DNA of 57,994 bases from CALMKX01 sp044869955 (GTDB lineage: Bacteria > Acidobacteriota > Thermoanaerobaculia > Multivoradales > SZUA-115). A program made the position numbers and the translations under genes. Below, in pieces: positions 24,327-30,722 of the stretch (positions are counted from its first letter, which is position 1; each line of letters starts with the position of its first letter). The stretch lies in NCBI GenBank assembly GCA_044869955.1, contig JBIOYC010000010.1, forward strand, positions 1 through 57,994, given 5' to 3'. The notes under the pieces were generated by a model. It was not told where the DNA came from. It made no database searches and saw only the letters and a program-made list of their open reading frames with translations.

Positions 24327-24788
24327 TTACTCGTCCACTCCGTCCGTCGTGCTGCGGCTCTTTTTCACCCCGGCTCGTCGCTTCTTCGCCACCAATCGCT
24401 TGCGCTTCGCGGCCGGCGAGGGGCGGGTGGGCCGCCTCGGGCGGGGCCTCTCCGCCGCCCGGTCCAGCAGGCGCTGGAGGCGCTCGAGGACGTCCTGGCG
24501 GTTGCCATCCTGAGTGCGGAGCCGTTGGCCTTCGATGAGCAGCGAGCCGTCGGCGGTCAGGCGGCGGCCTGCCAGCGCCGCCAGCCGCAGCTTGACCTCC
24601 TCCGCCAGGAGCCCGCTGGCGGGGAGATCGAAGCGCAGCCGTACGGCGGTCTCGACCTTGTTGACGTTCTGGCCACCCGGGCCGGAGGAGCGGTAGAACT
24701 CGAGGTGCAGCTCGCCCGCTCGGAGGAGGTCCTGGACGGACGGAGCGCCCCTCTCCAGCTCGTCCACGAGGTCGGACGGCGCCCTCAT
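24327..24788 (-). CDS. arfB: ArfB (YaeJ)-type peptidyl-tRNA hydrolase, ribosome rescue factor
   Basis: 153 aa. The catalytic GGQ is in SSGPGGQNVNKVET (about residues 34-47), which hydrolyses peptidyl-tRNA on stalled ribosomes. The protein lacks the stop-codon-recognition domains of RF1/RF2 and ends in a Lys/Arg-rich tail (KRKRLVAKKRRAGVKKSR) that in ArfB enters the mRNA channel. Length is typical (about 140 aa). Its ATG overlaps the UGA stop of the upstream rhodanese by four bases (ATGA), so translation is coupled to full read-through of that gene. This context is evidence that the internal UGA of the rhodanese is decoded. Confidence 0.9.
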   Translation of the reverse strand: MRAPSDLVDELERGAPSVQDLLRAGELHLEFYRSSGPGGQNVNKVETAVRLRFDLPASGLLAEEVKLRLAALAGRRLTADGSLLIEGQRLRTQDGNRQDVLERLQRLLDRAAERPRPRRPTRPSPAAKRKRLVAKKRRAGVKKSRSTTDGVDE

Positions 24789-25207
24789 TTGCCGGAAGCT
24801 ACCTCGCCGCCGGACTTGCGCCAGGCGTCCAGGCCGCCCAGCAGGGCCGCTGTTTGGGTGAATCCGTTACGCGTGAGCTCGAACGCCGCACGGGCGCTCG
24901 TCGCTTCGGCGCTTCAGGTGCAGTAGGCGATGATCAGCTTGTCCTTCGGCAGCTCCTTCCAGCGAGCGGCGATCTCGCCCAGCGGGATGCTCAGGGCTCC
25001 CTTGGCGTGCTCGGCCTCGAAGGGGCCCGTGCCTCGGACGTCGACCAACACGGCCGTGCCCTCGGCGAGGGCCTTTCGCGCATCGGCAGCACTGATCCTG
25101 CGCGCGTCCTGCGCCGTGGCCGTGCCGGTCCAGAGCAGCCCGCTCAGCCCCAGGGCCAGGCCGGCCACCCTGAGCGCCCTGCGGGCCGCCAATGAGTCTT
25201 GCAACAT
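24785..25207 (-). CDS. Exported rhodanese with in-frame UGA: probable selenoprotein
   Basis: 140 codons counting an internal UGA at 24916-24914 as selenocysteine. The N-terminus is a signal peptide (RRALRVAGLALGLSGLLWTGTATAQ), so the product is exported. The rhodanese domain follows: ISAADARKAL, AVLVDVRGTGPFEAEHAKGA, IPLGEI, LIIAYCT, then UGA, then SAEATSARAAFELTRNGF and LLGGLDAWRKSGG. Many homologues read YC-x-C-P-x-E-x-x-SARAA here; UGA takes the place of the second Cys, giving CxU. The frame then stays open 42 codons and ends in an ATGA overlap with arfB. A SECIS-like hairpin follows the UGA. ATG follows GGAGG. Rhodanese-family selenoproteins have, as I recall, been reported from metagenomes. 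A sequencing error or a truncated 97-aa product are the alternatives. No sel genes lie in the window. Confidence 0.8.
24880..24900 (-). promoter_or_regulatory. Putative bacterial SECIS element
   Basis: In the mRNA, 14-34 bases after the UGA, CGAGCGCC pairs with GGCGUUCG (eight pairs, one G-U) around the loop CGUGC. The loop starts after 21 bases and has G at its second position followed by U. The usual bacterial SECIS rule is a hairpin whose loop lies 16-37 bases after UGA with a G in the first two loop positions. Confidence 0.6.
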
Positions 25208-25318
25208 GACGTTTCCTCCATCGGTGAGGCCACGCCGCGCTGGCGTGGTCTCGCCAACTATAGCGGCAAGCGCGGGGGCGAAGCTCCGCCGAGGAGGCCG
25301 GCGGCTGAACGGGCGGGG

Positions 25319-26563
25319 CTAGCCCTCGCGATCGACCAGGGCTTCCAGCCGGGCCAGCGCCCGATCGAGGTCCCGGACCACCTCGAGCCCGGCCGCGCGG
25401 GGCTTCTTGGTCGAGAGGTGAGGCAGGCCGACATTCTGCCAGAGATCGCTCCGGCGATCTTCGAGCACGTCCCGCCTCAGGTGCAGCCCATGCTTCTCGA
25501 AGATCGGCGCCAGCTCCTCGTAGCGAGCCAACAGATCCTGCCGGGTCTGCTCGTAGGCGTGCTCGCAGACGGTCTGGCGATCCGCGAAGCCGAAGATGTT
25601 GGTGAGGAACATCCGGTAGTCGTCCCGCTTCGGCTCCAGCAGCAGGACGTCGGCGTCGAAGCGTCGCTTGTAGGCCGCCATGCCGACGTCGAGCCGCGAG
25701 TGGATCAGCGTCCGCAACGACTGCGAGAGCACGGCCGGCAGTCCGCGCTCGGCCAGCTTGCCGCTGCGCAGCAGACCTTCTCGGACGGCCTTCTGCGTGT
25801 CGACTGGCACGATCGGGTTGAGGCAGAGCAGGAAGTCCACGCCGGCCTCGAGCGCGATCGAAGCATGGAGGGTGCGGAGCAGCACCCCGTCCACGTAGTG
25901 CCGGCCGTCGATCTCGACCGGCGGGTAGAGCCCCGGCAGCGCCGTCGAGGCCTGGACGGCCCGCGAGATCGGCACGTGGTCCCAACCCGGCGCGCCGAAG
26001 CGCACCGCTCGGCCGGCGTCGAGGTCTGCGGCCACCACGATCAAGGGCCGTGGCAGCTGGCGGAAGTCGTCGGTGCGGTCCTTGAGGTTGTAGATCTTCT
26101 CGAGGTAGGCCCGCATCGGCTCGTTGTCGAACACCGCCACCGGCAGAGCCTGGGCCAGCCTCGAGATGGACTCGCCGAAGAGCGCGTCCTGGGGATTCTG
26201 CAGGTAGTGGAAGAGGACGTCGGCGACCCGGCCGGGGATGCTCGCGAGGCGTCGGCCGAACTCGTGGAAGGCGGGGGTGAGGAAGGTCTCGGGGACGAAG
26301 GGATGGTCGCCGGGATCCCGGCTGACGATCGCCCGGCACATCTGGGTGGGCGTCAGCCGGTTGGCGAGACAGGCGCCGATGAAGGCGCCTGCGCTCACCC
26401 CGACGTAGATGTCGAGATCGTTGAGGTCGAGGCCGTCGACCGCCTCCTCGAGCGCCTTCAGGGCGCCGATCTCGTAGACCGCCCCGCCCGGCCCTCCGCC
26501 GGCCATCGCGAGGCCGATGTTGCGGGGCCTGCCGCTACTCGCCTCTGTCGACGGCTCGGTCAT
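25319..26563 (-). CDS. Patatin-like phospholipase/acyl hydrolase
   Basis: 414 aa. Ser-Asp dyad hydrolase: the oxyanion loop is AGGGPGGAVYEIG (about residues 21-33), the nucleophile elbow GVSAG (Ser57), and the Asp is in RHYVDGVLL (about residue 224; the family has DGG/DGA, so DGV is a small deviation). There is no signal peptide, hence probably cytoplasmic. It lies 12 bases after the phasin gene on the same strand, with a weak GAGG before the ATG. The phasin/PhaR neighbourhood suggests that it acts at PHA granules, as a granule-associated esterase or depolymerase; that is inference from context. The C-terminal about 130 residues are helical and less conserved. Confidence 0.82.
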   Translation of the reverse strand: MTEPSTEASSGRPRNIGLAMAGGGPGGAVYEIGALKALEEAVDGLDLNDLDIYVGVSAGAFIGACLANRLTPTQMCRAIVSRDPGDHPFVPETFLTPAFHEFGRRLASIPGRVADVLFHYLQNPQDALFGESISRLAQALPVAVFDNEPMRAYLEKIYNLKDRTDDFRQLPRPLIVVAADLDAGRAVRFGAPGWDHVPISRAVQASTALPGLYPPVEIDGRHYVDGVLLRTLHASIALEAGVDFLLCLNPIVPVDTQKAVREGLLRSGKLAERGLPAVLSQSLRTLIHSRLDVGMAAYKRRFDADVLLLEPKRDDYRMFLTNIFGFADRQTVCEHAYEQTRQDLLARYEELAPIFEKHGLHLRRDVLEDRRSDLWQNVGLPHLSTKKPRAAGLEVVRDLDRALARLEALVDREG

Positions 26564-26575
26564 GGCCGTGGGACC

Positions 26576-26953
26576 TCAGGCCGCGGCCTTGGCGGACGAC
26601 TTGGCCGTCGCCAACACCTCGATCTTCTTCGACAGGTCCTCGACCTTCTTGGTCAGCTTGGAGATCTCGTCCCGGCTCGGCACACCCAGGCGGTGGAGAG
26701 CGGCGGTCACCTTCTCGTCGATCTTGCTCTCGACTTCTTCCCAGGCGTTGCTGACCTTGGACTTGGCGTTCTCGACGGCGTCCTTGCCGCGAGACTCCAT
26801 GCCCTCACCCTTCTCGACGAGCTTCTTGAAGAGCTTGCCCCCCTCCTCCTCGGCCGTGGCGAGGGCGCCGAGGCCGGCGAGCCAGATCTTGTGAGCGGAG
26901 TCGCGTAGATCTTCGGGCAGGGCCCACTCGTTGGTCTGCTTGGACTTGGCCAT
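26576..26953 (-). CDS. Phasin (polyhydroxyalkanoate granule-associated protein)
   Basis: 125 aa. Opens with a short amphipathic region (LRDSAHKIWLAGLGALATAEEEG) typical of PhaI/PhaF-type phasins, followed by a long charged helix (KLFKKLVEKGEGMESRGKD) and an oligomerising coiled coil (ISKLTKKVEDLSKKIEVL). The C-terminus is Lys/Ala-rich. Phasins coat PHA granules and stabilise their surface. AAGGA precedes the ATG by eight bases. It lies between PhaR and the patatin-like gene, all on the minus strand, so one operon is likely. No PHA synthase (phaC) lies in the window. Confidence 0.85.
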   Translation of the reverse strand: MAKSKQTNEWALPEDLRDSAHKIWLAGLGALATAEEEGGKLFKKLVEKGEGMESRGKDAVENAKSKVSNAWEEVESKIDEKVTAALHRLGVPSRDEISKLTKKVEDLSKKIEVLATAKSSAKAAA

Positions 26954-26983
26954 GGTATCGTTCCTTTCGACGTTCTTGCATCC

Positions 26984-27013
26984 GGGCCTTCGGCGTGTCA
27001 GCGCCGGAGGCCC
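26984..27013 (-). other. Long hairpin between phaR and phasin genes
   Basis: GGGCCTTCGGCG pairs with CGCCGGAGGCCC (12 pairs, one wobble) around a six-base loop. On the plus strand it is followed by TTTGTTGTTG and would look like a terminator, but no plus-strand gene is there. On the transcribed minus strand it would sit in the phaR-phasin spacer and may end phaR mRNA, protect an mRNA end or be a processing site. Confidence 0.5.
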
Positions 27014-27039
27014 TTTGTTGTTGTGGGTGGTGCTCCAGC

Positions 27040-27537
27040 TCAGTTCTCGACCGACTTGGCCCGCGACGGACGGGAAGCCTTGGGTACCGGCTTCGCTGAC
27101 TTGGCCTCGGGGGCCGGCGCCAGATCGCTGGTTTCCAGACGGGACAGGGACACCTCGAGCTCTTCCAGCCGACCCTTGAGGACGGTCATCTCTTCCCTCG
27201 CCCGGCGCACCGGGGCCAGGCGATCAATACCGGCCTGGACCAGCCGATCCACGCCGTGTTGCATCTGCTCCACACCCGTAGCGACCGCCTTCTCGCCCAG
27301 CCGCACGAGGTCGTGCAGCAGGTCGCTCGGCAGATGCCGGGTGCCCTTGCGGCCTTCTTCGAGGATGATTTGGGTCAGGGTTTGGGCCGTGACGTCGGCG
27401 GCGGTGGCGTTGTCCAGCACTCGCACTTCGTGACCGCCACGGATCCAGCAGGCGATCTCGTCCAGCGAGACGTAGCGGCTCTCTTCGGTGTCGTACAGCT
27501 TGCGGCTCTCGTAGCGCTTGATCAGGCGAATCATCAT
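27040..27537 (-). CDS. phaR: PhaR-type polyhydroxyalkanoate synthesis repressor
   Basis: 165 aa. The N-terminal about 60 residues are the PHB/PHA accumulation regulator DNA-binding domain: IKRYESRKLYDTEESRYVSL then DEIACWIRGGHEVRVLDN, very close to the family consensus IKRYxNRKLYDTxxSxYVTL. The following segment (DVTAQTLTQIILEEGRKG) is the typical granule-binding helix. The C-terminal half is a predicted coiled coil with a Lys/Pro/Ala tail. PhaR represses phasin genes and itself, and leaves DNA when it binds nascent PHA. Two ATGs in tandem (27537, 27534) follow CTGGAG. Three copies of a palindrome lie directly upstream, probably its own operators. Confidence 0.88.
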   Translation of the reverse strand: MMIRLIKRYESRKLYDTEESRYVSLDEIACWIRGGHEVRVLDNATAADVTAQTLTQIILEEGRKGTRHLPSDLLHDLVRLGEKAVATGVEQMQHGVDRLVQAGIDRLAPVRRAREEMTVLKGRLEELEVSLSRLETSDLAPAPEAKSAKPVPKASRPSRAKSVEN

Positions 27538-27569
27538 GGGGCTCCAGGTTCAACCGGACGAGGGGACTT

Positions 27570-27662
27570 TACCGCACCGCGGCAAACGAGTCAAGCATCT
27601 TTCCGCACTGCGGCATAACGGCTCCGCCAGATCAGCGCGACGCCTCCTGCCGCACTGCGGCA
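27570..27662. promoter_or_regulatory. Three palindromic operator copies upstream of phaR
   Basis: TGCCGCACTGCGGCA at 27648-27662 is a perfect 7-1-7 inverted repeat. Near copies are TTCCGCACTGCGGCA at 27601-27615 and TACCGCACCGCGGCA at 27570-27584. Centres are 31 and 47 bases apart. They fill the 125-base gap between the ArsA-like gene and phaR. TGC/GCA-rich sites are known targets of PhaR, so autoregulation is the likely role; this assignment is inference. Confidence 0.65.
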
Positions 27663-28736
27663 TCAGGCCAGACCAGCCCTCAACCTACGCCCGAGGTCGA
27701 GGAGCGATTCCGTGGAGGTCGGCTCCGTGGGCTCGAGCTCCAGGGCGACCAGGGGAACGGCTCGGCCCATCAGGCTTTCCAGCTCGACGAGGCCCCGGCG
27801 ATCGTGTTGCGCGAGCCAGGCCAGGAGCCGCCGCCCTGCGGCGAAGGCATCCTCACTCCGGCTCCCCTCCTCCTCCCGGGTCATCGGGTGGATGCGGTTG
27901 ACCACCAACGCCGCCAGCCGATGCCCGCTCTCCGCCAGCCGCCGGGCGAAGAAGAGGGCGTCCGGCACTCGCTCGGGCCCGGGACCGGCGACCAGCAGGA
28001 ACTCGCATTCGGCGCCTTGCAGCAGCCCGCGCACCGCCTCGGCACGCTCGCGGAAGCCGTCGTAGAGGGGTCCGAAAGCTTGGAAGAACTCGGCCATGTC
28101 CCGCAGGAGGTCGAGCCCCACGAGATCATCGAGATAGCGCTCGGCCGCTCGCCCGAGAGGACCCCAACCGCGGGTCGGCTTGAGCCGACCGGCCGCGTCG
28201 AACCAGGGCCGGAGGGCGACCTTGAGGGCACCGCTGTCGAGAAAGGACAGGATGCGCTCCGGAGCCTCCAGGAAGTCGAGGGCCTGGCGGGTCGGCGGCG
28301 TGTCGAGCAAGATCCGCTGCCAGCGCGCCTCCCCCGCGGCCTCGTAGAGCCGCTCGACGGCCATGTACTCGAAGATGCCGCCGAGACTCCCCGAGAGCTG
28401 GTCGTAGAAGCGATTGCCGAGGATCCGCTCGGCCGCCGTCCGATCGGGGCTGTAGCGCTCGACCAGGCGGTCGAAGGTCCGCCGGGCATCGAGGAGGTGG
28501 GCGAAGAGAGGCGCCGCCCCGGGCAGGGACTCGGGCAACGCCACCGGTACCTCGCGCTCGCGGGCCTCGTCACCCACTCCGAGGGCGGTCTTCAGCCGCA
28601 AGGAAGGATCGAAGGTCGCCACCAGGGTCTCACGCCCCGCGACGGCCGCTTCGATGCCGAGGGCCGCCGCGAGAGTGGTCTTGCCCACCCCGCCGGCACC
28701 GACCACGACCTGGAGTCGTCGCTCGAGGGGCTTCAT
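27663..28736 (-). CDS. ArsA/GET3-family ATPase (second of a tandem pair)
   Basis: 357 aa. P-loop ATPase with the deviant Walker A GAGGVGKTT (about residues 13-21) near the N-terminus, the ATFDPSLRLKTAL switch region and the ILLDTPPT motif. These features match the anion-transporting ATPase ArsA/GET3 (SIMIBI) family. Its ATG overlaps the stop of the upstream ArsA-like gene (ATGA), so the two are translated together and probably form a heterodimer, like the actinobacterial pairs Rv3679/Rv3680. No arsB, arsR or arsenate reductase is nearby, so arsenite export is unlikely. A role in client protein or membrane biogenesis is a guess. The stop abuts the phaR operator array. Confidence 0.82.
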   Translation of the reverse strand: MKPLERRLQVVVGAGGVGKTTLAAALGIEAAVAGRETLVATFDPSLRLKTALGVGDEAREREVPVALPESLPGAAPLFAHLLDARRTFDRLVERYSPDRTAAERILGNRFYDQLSGSLGGIFEYMAVERLYEAAGEARWQRILLDTPPTRQALDFLEAPERILSFLDSGALKVALRPWFDAAGRLKPTRGWGPLGRAAERYLDDLVGLDLLRDMAEFFQAFGPLYDGFRERAEAVRGLLQGAECEFLLVAGPGPERVPDALFFARRLAESGHRLAALVVNRIHPMTREEEGSRSEDAFAAGRRLLAWLAQHDRRGLVELESLMGRAVPLVALELEPTEPTSTESLLDLGRRLRAGLA

Positions 28737-29647
28737 CCCTCGGCCCCTCCCTGTCGGAGGGCCGCAGCCAGAGCCGCCACCAGAGCCGGGCCGCGGTCCG
28801 CGGGCACCAGGGGCAACCGCCACAGGGGGCCGGCCCAGGCGCCGGCGAGACGCCCCAGCTCGCGCTCGTTGATGGCCCGCCGCTGCTGCCAGAGCAGCAG
28901 AGACGGGCCCGGCTCCCGGGGCAGACGCCCCGGCGGGAAGGGTGGGTACAGGCTGTTGACCACCAGCAGCTCGGGCTCGCGGTCCAGACGGCGCGCGAGA
29001 TCCTGCCGGAGCTCGAGCACCTCCTCGACCGGCATCTCTTCGGCAAGGGTCACGGCAACGATGCCGCACTGCTCCGGATCGGCCACCAGCCCGGCGAGCT
29101 CGCGGGCCAGGCGCGCCACCGGCCCGCCGCCGATCGCCTCGGCGGTCAAGCGCGGAGCCGCCAGCAGGGTGACGCCGTGGCCGGTGGCGGGCGCATCGAG
29201 GATCACGAGATCGAAGCTCCGATCTCGACCCTCGCGAACCTGCTCCCACGCGTGATGGACGACTGCCAGCTCCCTCAGGCCCGGCATTCCGGCCGCGAGC
29301 TGCTGATAGACCGGGCTCTCGAGGATGCGGCGAGCCACCATGGCGATGCGGACCTGTTGCTCGATGATCCGGTCGAGGACCTGCCGCGGCTTGAGGTTCT
29401 GGACCGAGAGGCCGGGACTGCGCGTAGCAACGACCTGACCACCGGAAGGTGGCGTGCCGAGCAGCTGGTGGAGGCTCTCCCGCGGGTCGACCTCGATCAC
29501 CAGCACCCGCCGGCCGAGCTCGGCGAGCAGGAGTCCCAGCGCCGCAGAAACCGCCGTCTTGCCCACCCCGCCCTTGCCGGTGACCACCACCAACTTGCGC
29601 GCGGCGAGGCGATCGAGGATCTCTCGCGTCGAAGTCGGGGCGGCCAT
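28733..29647 (-). CDS. ArsA/GET3-family ATPase (first of a tandem pair)
   Basis: 304 aa from ATG 29647. Walker A is TGKGGVGKTAV (about residues 21-31), followed by VIEVDPRESLHQLLG and LVILDAPATGHG, the ArsA/MinD-type switch motifs. The frame is open further upstream, but that part would run into the divergent hemB promoter, and TACAAT (29663-29658 on the minus strand) lies just ten bases before this ATG. It is the first gene of the pair; both partners have one P-loop each, rather than the fused two-P-loop form of classical ArsA. Divergent from hemB across 88 bases. Confidence 0.82.
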   Translation of the reverse strand: MAAPTSTREILDRLAARKLVVVTGKGGVGKTAVSAALGLLLAELGRRVLVIEVDPRESLHQLLGTPPSGGQVVATRSPGLSVQNLKPRQVLDRIIEQQVRIAMVARRILESPVYQQLAAGMPGLRELAVVHHAWEQVREGRDRSFDLVILDAPATGHGVTLLAAPRLTAEAIGGGPVARLARELAGLVADPEQCGIVAVTLAEEMPVEEVLELRQDLARRLDREPELLVVNSLYPPFPPGRLPREPGPSLLLWQQRRAINERELGRLAGAWAGPLWRLPLVPADRGPALVAALAAALRQGGAEG

Positions 29648-29657
29648 CTGCGCGCGG

Positions 29658-29663
29658 ATTGTA
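29658..29663 (-). promoter_or_regulatory. Probable -10 box of the ArsA-like operon
   Basis: On the minus strand TACAAT ends ten bases before the ATG at 29647, implying a leader of only a few bases. No ribosome binding site is visible. Confidence 0.4.
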
Positions 29664-29722
29664 GAGAGATTGCCGCGCCGCGGCCAGCCTTTCGGGCGGG
29701 AGGAAACCGTTCCGGGCCGGCA

Positions 29723-29728
29723 TATACT
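29723..29728 (+). promoter_or_regulatory. Probable -10 box of leaderless hemB
   Basis: TATACT ends seven bases before the hemB ATG at 29736, with no Shine-Dalgarno sequence. Transcription would start at or beside the ATG. Confidence 0.45.
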
Positions 29729-29735
29729 CGCGTCG

Positions 29736-30722
29736 ATGTCCTTCCCTGCCACGCGCTTACGTCGCTTCCGGCGCACCCCGAGCCTGCGCCGGCTAGTGCG
29801 GGAAACTCAGCTTTCGCCCGCGGATTTCGTCCTCCCCCTCTTCGCCGTGCCCGGCCTGGACGTCGCGCGGCCGGTGCCATCGCTGACCGGGGTCTTCCAG
29901 CACTCGGTCGACCGGCTGGTCGAGGCCGCCGTCGCCGCTCACGGCGAAGGCATCGAGGCCGTGCTCCTCTTCGGCATCCCGGAAACCAAGGACGCCATCG
30001 GCTCGTCTTCCTGGCAGGACGCCGGCATCGTCCAACAGGCGCTGCGGAGCCTCAAAGGGGCCGCCCCGGGGCTGACCAGCATCGCCGACCTCTGCTTTTG
30101 CGAGTACACAGATCATGGCCATTGCGGCGTGCTGCACGGCGAAGAGGTGGACAACGACGCCACCCTCGCCAACCTCGGCCGCCAGGCGGTCTCCCTGGCC
30201 CGCGCCGGAGCGGACGTGATCGCTCCCTCGGACATGATGGACGGCCGCATCGGCTCGGTGCGCCGCGCGCTCGACGAGGCCGGCTTCGAGAGCGTGGCGA
30301 TCCTCTCCTACGCCACCAAATTCGCGAGCGCCCTCTACGGGCCCTTCCGCGACGCCGCCCAGTCGACCCCTTCGTTCGGCGATCGCCGTGGCTATCAGAT
30401 GGACCCGTCCAACCGGCGCGAGGCCCGGCGTGAGGCCGCTCTCGACGTCGAGGAGGGAGCCGACGCCCTGATGGTCAAGCCCGCCCTGCCCTATCTCGAC
30501 GTCCTCGCCGATCTGCGCGCCGAGTGGGACCTGCCCCTCGCCGCCTACCACGTCAGCGGCGAGTACGCCATGTTGCGGGCGGCCGCCGAGCGCGGCTGGC
30601 TCTCCTACGAGCGGGTGTTGATGGAGTCTCTGCTGTCGATCCGGCGAGCGGGCGCCGATCTGGTGATCACCTACGGCGCCCGCGACGCCGCACGCCTGCT
30701 GCGGGAAGGGTGGGAGCCATGA
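29736..30722 (+). CDS. hemB: Porphobilinogen synthase (delta-aminolevulinate dehydratase)
   Basis: 328 aa, normal length. Condenses two 5-aminolevulinate molecules to porphobilinogen in haem synthesis. Visible features: N-terminal LRRLVRETQLSPADFVLPLF, the cysteine-rich zinc site DLCFCEYTDHGHCG, the first active-site lysine in YATKFASALYGPFRD (about residue 196) and the Schiff-base lysine in ALMVKPALPYLD (about residue 247), with QMDPSNRREA between. The Cys site marks a zinc-type enzyme. The ATG at 29736 gives the normal N-terminus. The stop overlaps the hemL start by four bases (ATGA), so the two haem genes form a coupled operon. Haem demand fits the multihaem cytochrome at the left edge. 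Confidence 0.95.
   Translation: MSFPATRLRRFRRTPSLRRLVRETQLSPADFVLPLFAVPGLDVARPVPSLTGVFQHSVDRLVEAAVAAHGEGIEAVLLFGIPETKDAIGSSSWQDAGIVQQALRSLKGAAPGLTSIADLCFCEYTDHGHCGVLHGEEVDNDATLANLGRQAVSLARAGADVIAPSDMMDGRIGSVRRALDEAGFESVAILSYATKFASALYGPFRDAAQSTPSFGDRRGYQMDPSNRREARREAALDVEEGADALMVKPALPYLDVLADLRAEWDLPLAAYHVSGEYAMLRAAAERGWLSYERVLMESLLSIRRAGADLVITYGARDAARLLREGWEP

Noticed and set aside
24914..24916. In-frame TGA read as a plain nonsense mutation or sequencing error
   Set aside because: Not excluded, but position at a known Cys site, an intact downstream frame, the ATGA overlap with arfB and a SECIS-like hairpin make recoding more likely.
27663..29647. Arsenic resistance operon
   Set aside because: ArsA-like ATPases alone; no arsB/acr3, arsR, arsC or arsD nearby.
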